DNA of 64,000 nt from an uncultured Balneola sp. GTDB lineage: Bacteria > Bacteroidota > Rhodothermia > Balneolales > Balneolaceae. The notes under the pieces are model-generated. The model was not told where the DNA came from. It saw nothing but the letters and a program-made list of their open reading frames with translations, and made no database searches. Below, piece by piece: positions 34,908 to 42,852 of this stretch. Position numbers and translations under genes: made by a program. The first letter of the stretch is position 1; each line of letters begins with the position of its first letter. The stretch is taken from NCBI GenBank assembly GCA_913058495.1, contig CAJXQC010000005.1, positions 1 through 64,000 of the forward strand. The letters are read 5' to 3'.

Positions 34908-35726
34908 ATGGAAAATTTTGAATTTGATTCTGAAATGCTGTTGGATTTTGTCCTTACCTATGCGCCTAATGTTTTGAAAGCAATTGCAGTTCTTGTATTA
35001 GGGCTTTGGATAGTTAAACTAATCGGCGGAGGAATTAAAAGGGTATTCAATAAAAGTAATGTCGATCCTTCCTTACAAGGATTTCTAAGAGGGCTGATAT
35101 CAATGATACTCAAAGTGATGGTTTATATTACTTCACTTGGGATGTTGGGTATAGAAATGACCTCATTTATTGCAATTCTGGGTGCTGCAGGTTTGGCAGT
35201 TGGATTAGCTTTGCAAGGAAGTTTATCCAATTTTGCGGGAGGAGTTTTGATACTCTTTTTCAAGCCTTTCAAGGTTGGAGATTTTATCGAAAGAGGCTCA
35301 GAATCAGGAACTGTTGAAAAAATTGATATTCTTCATACCATTTTGAACACACCTCAAAATCAGACAATTGTTGTTCCAAACGGACAGCTCGCAAATTCTC
35401 CTGTTACAAACTATTCAAATAAAGAAACAAGACAAGCACGGTTTTCGGTTGGTATCAGTTATGGAGCGGATATTAAAAAAGCACGTGAAGTAATATTAAG
35501 TGTGTTGAACTCAGATGAAAGATTGTTAAAAGAACCGGCTCCTGTTGTGGTGCTAACAGAGCTGGCCGATAGTTCGCTTAATCTTTCTGCACGTGCCTGG
35601 ACTAAAAACTCTGATTACTGGCCTTTTTTCTGGGAAAATCTTGAAAAAATCAAAGAGGAACTGGATAAAGAAGGTATTGAAATTCCGTTCCCACAAAGAG
35701 ACATTCATGTACATAATGTTGACTAA
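34908..35726 (+). CDS. mscS: small-conductance mechanosensitive channel (MscS family)
   Basis: The 272-residue membrane protein opens under osmotic downshock to release solutes. Three hydrophobic segments occupy about residues 12-35, 57-78 and 82-113. The third contains the Gly/Ala-rich pore helix GAAGLAVGLALQGSLSN, characteristic of MscS. The beta domain VVPNGQLANSPVTNYS follows. The compact size matches E. coli MscS, with no extra modules. Terminators on both sides suggest a monocistronic gene. Confidence 0.93.
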   Translation: MENFEFDSEMLLDFVLTYAPNVLKAIAVLVLGLWIVKLIGGGIKRVFNKSNVDPSLQGFLRGLISMILKVMVYITSLGMLGIEMTSFIAILGAAGLAVGLALQGSLSNFAGGVLILFFKPFKVGDFIERGSESGTVEKIDILHTILNTPQNQTIVVPNGQLANSPVTNYSNKETRQARFSVGISYGADIKKAREVILSVLNSDERLLKEPAPVVVLTELADSSLNLSARAWTKNSDYWPFFWENLEKIKEELDKEGIEIPFPQRDIHVHNVD

Positions 35727-35746
35727 ATAATTTTATCAGCTTAGCT

Positions 35747-35775
35747 AAAGCCGTCTCTTTGAGCCGGCTTTTTTT
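35747..35775 (+). terminator. mscS terminator
   Basis: AAAGCCG (35747-35753) pairs with CGGCTTT (35765-35771), followed by more T residues to 35775. Intrinsic terminator. Confidence 0.83.
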
Positions 35776-35885
35776 ATATCAGAAAACTGATTATAAAAAA
35801 AAGTTTATAAATACTATCTTATTCAACTTATATAATGCAGGCATGAGCCGAATCAATGAACCAAGTGGAAAGGAAGGTTGCTATT

Positions 35886-37850
35886 ATGAACCTGGAGCAA
35901 GATAAAAATACAGACAAAGACACCAACGATTCACCAGAGAATCCGGAAGTAACAAACGAAGAGAGCTCAGCTGAGGAGAAAACAGAAGCTCCTGTAGCAA
36001 AAGAGGAAGAAAAGGTTGAGGAACCGGTTTCTTCAGAACAAGAAGAGGAATCCGCAAAGGAGGCAGAACCTTCATCAGAAGAAAAGGATGAAGAAGAAGT
36101 CGTTGAAAGTGAAAATGAGGCAGCTTCCGATAATGAGGAAGAAACCGAAACATCGGATTCTGAAGAAGAAAATAACTCTCAGGAATATTACACAAAGATC
36201 TTAAGCAAGATCAAAGAGGTTTTGGAAACTAAAGATTGGGGATTGATATCAAATGAATTTTCAAACCTCTCTTTGCATATTGGGGAAGGACCGGAACCTG
36301 ATGAAGAGTCAAAAGCCCTGCTGAAAGAATTTGAAGAGTTAAGATCTGATTTCGAAGAGCGGAAAAAAGCTCACTATGAAGAGTTGAACAGGAAAAGAGA
36401 AGAAAACCTGAAGAAAAAGAAAGAGCTTCTGAAGCAGTTTGCTGACATTGTAAATGAAGAAAAGTGGACAGCAACAAAAGAGGTTTCTCAGATAAAAAAT
36501 AGTTGGGACAGAATTACTCAAATCCCAAGAGATGAAATTGATGCATTGAATGAACGATTCGATTCATTCATGGAAGAATTTGACAGCCACAAAGTAGATC
36601 GTCTTGTAAAAAAGCTTGAGAAAGAAGAAGATAATCTGACATTGAAGCTTCTTTTATTAGATAAAATGGAAGCTTTGAATGAACGCAGTGATGATTCAAA
36701 AGCCGATTTTAAGGCTTTGACAAAAGAATTTGACGATCTTCACAGTCAGTGGAGAAAAATTGGAAGAGTCCCCAATGAAAAGAATCAGATGGTCTGGGAC
36801 CGATTCAATACTGCTGAAGATGCCTTCAACCAACTTCGGTTTAAGAATGATAAAGCCTACCGCGAAAAGATTGAGAAGTCTTTAAAAAAGAAGAAAAAAC
36901 TTATTGCCGAAGCTGAGGCTTTAGTTGATAACGAAAATATTGCAAAAGCGGCGCGCAAGGTTAACAAACTTCATAATGCGTGGAAAAAAGCCGGTAATCT
37001 TCCCCAAAAGGATGAAAATGAATTGTGGGATAAATTTAAAGCTGCAACAGACGCTTTCAATGAAAAGAAATCTGAGAATATTGATGTTCTCAGAGAACAG
37101 GAAGAAAAAAACTACGACAAAAAGCTCCAGTTAATAGAGCAAGCTGAAGCCATACAGGATACAGAAGACTTTGATAAGGGGCATCAAACAATGCAAAACC
37201 TGATGGACCAATGGAAAAAGATAGGGCCGGTTCAGCGCAAAAAGTCTTCTAAGATCTGGAAGAAGTTCAAGGCTGCGATGGATGTATTCTATGAGCGCCG
37301 TAGAGATCATTTTAAAGATCGTAGAGGAGAAGAGAAGGAGAATCTCGAAAAGAAGAAAGAAATTCTAAACAAGCTTAAGGAACTAGGTTCTCATGAAGAT
37401 CCTGTGAAAGCGGTTGAAGAAGCAAAGAAATTACAGGATGATTTTAAAAATGCCGGCTATGTCCCGATTAAGTCAAAGAATAAGATCTGGAAGCAATACA
37501 GGGAAGCTTGTGATGTAATTTATGAACGATTCAGAGCTAGTGGTTCTGATTTGGGAATGGAGAGAGAGTTGGCTTCAGAGGGAGTGGAACCTGCAGACAG
37601 GAAGCAGGTAATAAAGCTACGCAAAGAGAAAAACGCTATTCAGAAAGACGTTTCTAAACTGGAATCAGAAAGCATACAATACGAAGAGGCAAAAACGTAT
37701 TTTAAACCAACAAATAAAGGCAACAAGCTCAGAGATGAGTTGCAGGAAAAGATCGATAAAGTTGGTGAAAAACTGGATAGTAAAAAGCAAAGAATTTCAG
37801 AAATAAATCGTGCACTTCGGGATTTAATGACTTCAGATGAAGAAGAATAA
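35886..37850 (+). CDS. DUF349 repeat coiled-coil protein
   Basis: ATG at 35886 is chosen over 35856 because AAGGAAGG at 35870-35877 is well placed before it. The 654-residue protein begins with about 100 residues of Glu/Ser-rich, probably disordered sequence. At least five DUF349 repeats follow, each with a QWRKIGRVP-, AWKKAGNLP-, QWKKIGPVQ- or DFKNAGYVP-like turn between helices. The C-terminus is coiled coil. It is cytosolic and strongly charged. The role is unknown, though DUF349 proteins occur widely in Bacteroidota and some relatives are RNA-binding. Confidence 0.85.
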   Translation: MNLEQDKNTDKDTNDSPENPEVTNEESSAEEKTEAPVAKEEEKVEEPVSSEQEEESAKEAEPSSEEKDEEEVVESENEAASDNEEETETSDSEEENNSQEYYTKILSKIKEVLETKDWGLISNEFSNLSLHIGEGPEPDEESKALLKEFEELRSDFEERKKAHYEELNRKREENLKKKKELLKQFADIVNEEKWTATKEVSQIKNSWDRITQIPRDEIDALNERFDSFMEEFDSHKVDRLVKKLEKEEDNLTLKLLLLDKMEALNERSDDSKADFKALTKEFDDLHSQWRKIGRVPNEKNQMVWDRFNTAEDAFNQLRFKNDKAYREKIEKSLKKKKKLIAEAEALVDNENIAKAARKVNKLHNAWKKAGNLPQKDENELWDKFKAATDAFNEKKSENIDVLREQEEKNYDKKLQLIEQAEAIQDTEDFDKGHQTMQNLMDQWKKIGPVQRKKSSKIWKKFKAAMDVFYERRRDHFKDRRGEEKENLEKKKEILNKLKELGSHEDPVKAVEEAKKLQDDFKNAGYVPIKSKNKIWKQYREACDVIYERFRASGSDLGMERELASEGVEPADRKQVIKLRKEKNAIQKDVSKLESESIQYEEAKTYFKPTNKGNKLRDELQEKIDKVGEKLDSKKQRISEINRALRDLMTSDEEE

Positions 37851-37920
37851 CGGAAGAATTAGATTATTTGAAAGCGATAGTTATATTTACCTATTATTAC
37901 ATCTAACAATACGTTGATAT

Positions 37921-38784
37921 TTGGAAAGCAACATCAAAATAAAACTTTGGGGAGTAAGAGGTTCAACGCCATGTGCCAACCCTGAAAATATGCGGTACGG
38001 AGGTAACACTTCTTGTATCCAGATATCCATTCCGGGAATGAAAGAGTTGCTTATAGCTGATTGTGGAACAGGTTTCAGAAATCTTGGCAACGAACTGGAC
38101 TCTAATGGCAAAAGCTTAATGGGGAAGATTTTTATCACTCACCCCCATTGGGATCACTTGCAAGGATTTCCCTTTTTTAAGCCTTTCTATGATCCAAGAA
38201 ATCGTTTTGAAGTGTATATGCCTCCTCAGGACGGAATTGGGTGTAAGGAAATTCTTCAGGGTCATTTGTCGAATACTTTTTTCCCGGTTTCGATTGATAT
38301 GCTTGAGTCAGAACTTGATTGCATTACTTTTGAAAAGGGTAAACTGAACTTCAACAAGTATACTGTTGAGTTCATGTGGGCAAACCATACAGTGCCAACC
38401 GCAATATTCAAATTTAACATTGAAGGGACAATAATTGTTTTTGCTCCTGATAATGAGCTTCCTGTTAATATAGATTCTGATAACAAGGCATTTGTAGATG
38501 AGTTCCAGGCTTTTGTAAAAGGAGCTAATGTGCTAATTCATGATTCACAATTTACCAAAGAACAACATTTGGATAGATTGGGTTGGGGGCATTCGAACTG
38601 GGAAACAGTTATTGAATTGACGAAAGATCTTGGAATAAAAAGATTATGTTTATCTCACCATGATCCGGATCATAGTGATGATACTCTGGACAAGATAAAT
38701 TCTAAAATTGCGAGTATCAAAGGCACATCATATGATGAGGCCAAGGTGATACAAGAAGGGCAGGAAATATACCTGCCCAACTAA
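37921..38784 (+). CDS. MBL-fold metallo-hydrolase
   Basis: The 287-residue protein has the metallo-beta-lactamase motif THPHWDHLQG, giving HxHxDH at residues 74-79, and the start IKIKLWGVRGSTPC with a glycine-rich strand common to phosphodiesterase-like and RNase Z-like members. A second ligand set lies at HDSQFT and SHHDPDHSDD. The start is TTG at 37921. It may be a cyclic nucleotide phosphodiesterase or similar, but the substrate cannot be deduced. It converges with the small barrel gene, with 18 nt between them. Confidence 0.88.
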   Translation: MESNIKIKLWGVRGSTPCANPENMRYGGNTSCIQISIPGMKELLIADCGTGFRNLGNELDSNGKSLMGKIFITHPHWDHLQGFPFFKPFYDPRNRFEVYMPPQDGIGCKEILQGHLSNTFFPVSIDMLESELDCITFEKGKLNFNKYTVEFMWANHTVPTAIFKFNIEGTIIVFAPDNELPVNIDSDNKAFVDEFQAFVKGANVLIHDSQFTKEQHLDRLGWGHSNWETVIELTKDLGIKRLCLSHHDPDHSDDTLDKINSKIASIKGTSYDEAKVIQEGQEIYLPN

Positions 38785-38802
38785 ATATCATTAAAAATTG
38801 GT

Positions 38803-39273
38803 TTAGAAGTAGTATCTGACACCAATTCCACCGTCAGCATCACCATCAGTATCGGGAATCAAATTGATTACAGGTGCAACTTCGAGATAAAATTCCAAAG
38901 GAGCTTCGGGCGCTAAATATGATAGTCCGAGAGGGATACGCGCTCCGAAGAAAGTATCATTTGCAAAAATTGCACGTGCACCTAAACCATAAAAGAAAGC
39001 CAAATTACCTTTTTCAACTTCCAAAGGCTTATGCCATTGATGATCAGCGTGTATATAAATGGCGTCATTTCCTGATAATGACCAAGCCAGACCAACATCA
39101 AATGCAGTGTTTTGACTTGTCCAGGATTTAAGCGTAATACCGGTTGGTTCACCGATCATTACACCAAGTCCGGTTTTTCCTGCATTGGTATCCTGAGCAG
39201 TAGAATTGACTGTCAAAAGACCTGTAAAGACTAAGGTGAAAATTAAAAGAAACGATTTTTTGATTGTTTTCAT
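38803..39273 (-). CDS. small outer-membrane beta-barrel protein
   Basis: The 156-residue protein begins with a Sec signal peptide (MKTIKKSFLLIFTLVFTG, cleavage after STAQ at about residue 27). The rest alternates polar and hydrophobic residues with aromatic girdles and ends in YYF, a typical barrel C-terminus. The opening GLGVMIGEPTGITLKSW is shared with small porin-like proteins of Bacteroidota and Spirochaetes. Function unknown. It is divergent from the glycosyltransferase pair. Confidence 0.8.
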   Translation of the reverse strand: MKTIKKSFLLIFTLVFTGLLTVNSTAQDTNAGKTGLGVMIGEPTGITLKSWTSQNTAFDVGLAWSLSGNDAIYIHADHQWHKPLEVEKGNLAFFYGLGARAIFANDTFFGARIPLGLSYLAPEAPLEFYLEVAPVINLIPDTDGDADGGIGVRYYF

Positions 39274-39356
39274 TTTTTGGTTAGTTAGTTCGTATTCAAA
39301 GAGTTAAAGGATATATTTAAGATTTTAGTTCCAATTATTAACAACAACTAATACTA

Positions 39357-39956
39357 GTGAATAACAATAAAATTATCGTTTTCGTAAAAAATGCAGTGCC
39401 GGGAAAAGTAAAAACACGTTTGGCCAAAACAATTGGGGACAAAGAAGCACTGGAAGTGTATTTAAGATTACTGGGAATTACTAAAAAAGAAGTTTTAAAA
39501 GTAGATGCAAAAAAAGAGGTTTGGTACGCATGGGAGATTGGTAAAGATGATATTTGGGAAGAGAATAATTTTGCAAAAAAAACTCAGACCGAAGGAGATC
39601 TTGGAGAGAAAATGAAACATGCATTTAACCAATCTTTTAAAAGCGGTAGTGATAAAATTGTACTGATCGGAAGTGATTGCCCAACTTTGACAAGTAAAAT
39701 TATGGGAGAAGCTTTTGCTAAGTTGGATGATAATGATGTTGTTTTTGGTCCGTCAGAAGATGGGGGTTATTATTTAATTGGAATGAGTTCGTTCAAGCCT
39801 GAAGTTTTGGAAGGTATTGATTGGAGCACGGAAAAAGTGATGGAACAAACAGAGCAACAAGCCCGGGAAAATAACATCTCTCTTGCGAAGCTCGAGCCAT
39901 TGAATGACATTGATAACGAAGAGGACTGGCAAACGTATTTGGCAAGTTTAAATTAG
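39357..39956 (+). CDS. TIGR04282-type glycosyltransferase (DUF2064)
   Basis: The 199-residue protein starts with GTG and opens MNNNKIIVFVKNAVPGKVKTRLA, a nucleotide-sugar transferase-like N-terminus. It has GSDCPTLTSKIM and GPSEDGGYYLIG, the hallmark of the TIGR04282 group, named after arsenosugar biosynthesis. Catalysis and substrate are inferred from the family. Its stop is 1 nt before the next gene, so both are coupled. Confidence 0.88.
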   Translation: MNNNKIIVFVKNAVPGKVKTRLAKTIGDKEALEVYLRLLGITKKEVLKVDAKKEVWYAWEIGKDDIWEENNFAKKTQTEGDLGEKMKHAFNQSFKSGSDKIVLIGSDCPTLTSKIMGEAFAKLDDNDVVFGPSEDGGYYLIGMSSFKPEVLEGIDWSTEKVMEQTEQQARENNISLAKLEPLNDIDNEEDWQTYLASLN

Positions 39957-39957
39957 A

Positions 39958-40641
39958 ATGGTAAGTATAATTATACCGGTTTTTAATGAAGAGTCTACTT
40001 TAAATGACTTAATCCCATATTTGCAAAATGCTATAAAAGATAAAAATGCTGAGCTGCTATTAATTGATGGAGGTAGTAGTGATAATACAATTCAGATATG
40101 TAAAGAGCTTGGTGCAACCATATATACCTCGCCACTTAAGGGAAGGGCTTCTCAAATGAATTACGGAGCAGAGAAATGTTCGGGTGATATATTATATTTT
40201 TTGCATGCAGATTCTCTGCCGCCGCAAAATTTTATTGACGACATTTTGGAAAACATAAATGAAGATTATATAGCCGGATGCTATCGTCTGGCTTTTAAGC
40301 CGGAACTCCCATTGCTAAAGTTATACGCCTGGTTTACTAAGTTTGATAATGATCTATTCAGGTTCGGAGACCAAAGTCTTTTTGTTACAAGAAAAGCATT
40401 TGAAAAGATTGGAGGCTTTGATCACAAATTAAAAGTTATGGAAGACCAACAGATTGTGGTTGATCTAAAAAAAGAAGGAAAGTTTAAAATTGTGAATAAT
40501 TCAATTATTACTTCTTCGCGCAAGTATATGAAAGTAGGGGTTTTGAAGCTTCAGCTGGTATTTACAATTATTGTAATTTTTTACTATCTGGGTGTAAGTC
40601 AAAAGGTTATGGCGGATTTTTACGCCAAGCAAGTTCAATAA
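39958..40641 (+). CDS. TIGR04283-type family 2 glycosyltransferase
   Basis: The 227-residue protein has the GT-A motifs PVFNEESTL, LLIDGGSSDNT and FLHADS (the DxD-equivalent region). The last 20-25 residues form a hydrophobic, probably membrane-associated helix. TIGR04282 and TIGR04283 proteins are typically adjacent and have been linked to arsenosugar or related modified-sugar pathways. No arsM or ars gene is nearby, so the true product here is uncertain. Confidence 0.88.
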   Translation: MVSIIIPVFNEESTLNDLIPYLQNAIKDKNAELLLIDGGSSDNTIQICKELGATIYTSPLKGRASQMNYGAEKCSGDILYFLHADSLPPQNFIDDILENINEDYIAGCYRLAFKPELPLLKLYAWFTKFDNDLFRFGDQSLFVTRKAFEKIGGFDHKLKVMEDQQIVVDLKKEGKFKIVNNSIITSSRKYMKVGVLKLQLVFTIIVIFYYLGVSQKVMADFYAKQVQ

Positions 40642-40666
40642 GGTGTTACCAAACTGTAAAACCTTG

Positions 40667-40696
40667 AATTCTAACTACGATTGAGTTAGAATTTTC
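40667..40696 (+). terminator. terminator after the glycosyltransferase pair
   Basis: AATTCTAACT (40667-40676) pairs perfectly with AGTTAGAATT (40684-40693) around a 7 nt loop, followed by TTTC. It separates the glycosyltransferases from the envelope locus. Confidence 0.7.
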
Positions 40697-40738
40697 TTAT
40701 AATTGTGTTCATTATAATCGTTAGCAATTTATCGTTAT

Positions 40739-42841
40739 TTGAAGAAGTTAATCCTACTCCTGATCGTTTTAGTAATTCCATTTTGTGTGAACGCACAAGT
40801 TCCATTTGAAAGAGCTGAAACGGATGCCGGTATTATCGGCTTATCAATTACAAATTTTGGAACATTAGGTAAGCCTGATGTGAGAAATAATCCTGAAAGC
40901 GGCTCAAGTATGCGTTTTCCGAAATCTACGGGAACCGAACACTTGTTTGAAGCCGGAATTTGGATAGGTGCGGATGTGGGAGGTCAGATCAGACTTTCTT
41001 CGTCTTCTGTAACCAATCCAGCCGGTTATTCCAGAGGAGCTCAAGGGTTTGAATTTACTTCTGAATCTGTAATTACTCGTAGAAGTTCTGATCCCAATAA
41101 TGAATTCTTTTCTGTCTCAGCAGTTAGTGAGCGTGATATTTTAGCATCTTTTACAGATCGTCGCAGAAGTGTGAACGGCACAGAGATTACCGGGCATGAT
41201 AACCCGCTGTTTACAGATGTAAAATTAGAGAGCTACAATTGGGGGTTTCCTTTCACAGAGAACTTTACCATTCTGAAATATGATATTACAAACAACAGCG
41301 ATATTCACGCTTTGCCCGAGACATGGGACAGCGTGTATGTAGGAATGTATGCAGATCTGGTAGTACGAAATGTAAATAGTACTACCGAAACCGGTGGAGC
41401 CTTTTTCAATAAAAACGGTATTGGATTTATGGATTCACTAAATACCATGTATGCATTTGATGCCGGTTCGCCGGATGATCCAAGTATAAACACCTATGGT
41501 GCGGTTTCAATAGTTGGTGCGGAGTACAGAGATTCTTTTTTCCACCCTGATAATCCTGATACATTAGATGGTAAGTTTACTCAAACGGGCTTTAATGTTC
41601 CTGATCTGGGGCCGAGTTATTGGTTGTTCAGTGCCGGAGCAGGTGATTTTACCGCTCCTTCAAATGATGGCGATCGATATGATAGAATGGCTCAGCGGTT
41701 TCCTTATGAAGATAATGAGCAAAATCTTAGAGAAGACGGTCAAAGTGGTAATGGAAATTATATTTCATTTATTTCTATGGGGCCTTTCCCACAGGTGGAG
41801 CCGGGTGAAACTATTACTGTTTATTTTGTATTTAGTGCCTCACTAAAGCCGGATCAGTTTCAAGGGCAAGCGGGTAAGTCTGTTGACACCGAAGGGTCCA
41901 GAGTTAATATGGTAAGTACTATCAATTCAGCCAATAGTGTATTCAGAGGTGAGGATAAAAACAAGAATGGTGTTCTTGATCCCGGAGAAGATACCGATGG
42001 AAATGGCGAGTTAACACGATATTTATTTCCAACACCGCCTGATAACCCAAAGACAAAAATTGTATTAGAAGCCGGAAAGGTGTCTATTTATTGGGATAGA
42101 ACTGCCGAAGAGTCTGTAGACAGAGTGTCCGGTGAGATGGATTTTGAGGGGTATCGTGTGTACAGTTCAGATCTTGGGCAGGACATAAATCCAAACTCTA
42201 GATTGATCAGGGAATTTGATAAGCCAAACAACAATATCGGATTTGATGTGGGTTTCAATGAGGTAGAACTTGATGAGCCGGTTACTTTTGAAGGAGATAC
42301 TGTTGAATATTACTACCGCTACGACTTAACTAACTTATTAAGTGGTTGGCAATATCAGGTTTCAGTAACTGCTTTTGACCGTGGTGATTCAGAATTTGGA
42401 GTTGAAAGCCTTGAAACCAGTACCAATTCAAACGCTGTGCGTGTTTTCCCGGGAACTCCGGTAAATAATAATTTCGGAGATGATGGGTTTGAGGTAGGAG
42501 TATATCCGAATCCATACAAAGTGAATGCAGCTTGGGATGGACCTAGTGAAGGAGATCGCAAGCTCTACTTTTATAATTTACCATCAAAAGCAGAAATCAG
42601 AATTTATACCATTGCTGGAGATATTGTAGCAGAATTTGAACATGATTCTGAAACTTATTCCGGAGACATCTCATGGTTCGATGATTTTAGTAACGATCCA
42701 CGAGTGCTTCCCGGTGGAGAACATGCCTGGGATTTACAAAGTGAAGCGAATCAGATCTTAACAACGGGTTTATATCTATTTACCGTTAAAGATGTAACTA
42801 CAGGAAAAATAGAAAAAGGAAAACTTACAATAATCAAATAA
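40739..42841 (+). CDS. large secreted protein with a C-terminal sorting-like domain
   Basis: The 700-residue protein has a Sec signal (MKKLILLLIVLVIPFCVNAQ) and a start at TTG 40739. The middle is rich in Asn, Asp and Ser, with a calcium-binding-like DKNKNGVLDPGEDTDGNG near residue 409 and an Fn3-like segment IYWDRTAEESVDR. The C-terminus begins VYPNPYKVNAAW and ends with LTTGLYLFTVKDV and KLTIIK, the pattern of a T9SS sorting domain, although the first motif is a variant. It is probably exposed on the surface. Function unknown. It is the first gene of the envelope locus, 11 nt before the next. Confidence 0.78.
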   Translation: MKKLILLLIVLVIPFCVNAQVPFERAETDAGIIGLSITNFGTLGKPDVRNNPESGSSMRFPKSTGTEHLFEAGIWIGADVGGQIRLSSSSVTNPAGYSRGAQGFEFTSESVITRRSSDPNNEFFSVSAVSERDILASFTDRRRSVNGTEITGHDNPLFTDVKLESYNWGFPFTENFTILKYDITNNSDIHALPETWDSVYVGMYADLVVRNVNSTTETGGAFFNKNGIGFMDSLNTMYAFDAGSPDDPSINTYGAVSIVGAEYRDSFFHPDNPDTLDGKFTQTGFNVPDLGPSYWLFSAGAGDFTAPSNDGDRYDRMAQRFPYEDNEQNLREDGQSGNGNYISFISMGPFPQVEPGETITVYFVFSASLKPDQFQGQAGKSVDTEGSRVNMVSTINSANSVFRGEDKNKNGVLDPGEDTDGNGELTRYLFPTPPDNPKTKIVLEAGKVSIYWDRTAEESVDRVSGEMDFEGYRVYSSDLGQDINPNSRLIREFDKPNNNIGFDVGFNEVELDEPVTFEGDTVEYYYRYDLTNLLSGWQYQVSVTAFDRGDSEFGVESLETSTNSNAVRVFPGTPVNNNFGDDGFEVGVYPNPYKVNAAWDGPSEGDRKLYFYNLPSKAEIRIYTIAGDIVAEFEHDSETYSGDISWFDDFSNDPRVLPGGEHAWDLQSEANQILTTGLYLFTVKDVTTGKIEKGKLTIIK

Positions 42842-42852
42842 TACTTATTACT

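Noticed and set aside
35856-35885. Earlier ATG for the DUF349 protein
   Set aside because: The Shine-Dalgarno-like AAGGAAGG at 35870-35877 lies inside this extension and points to 35886.
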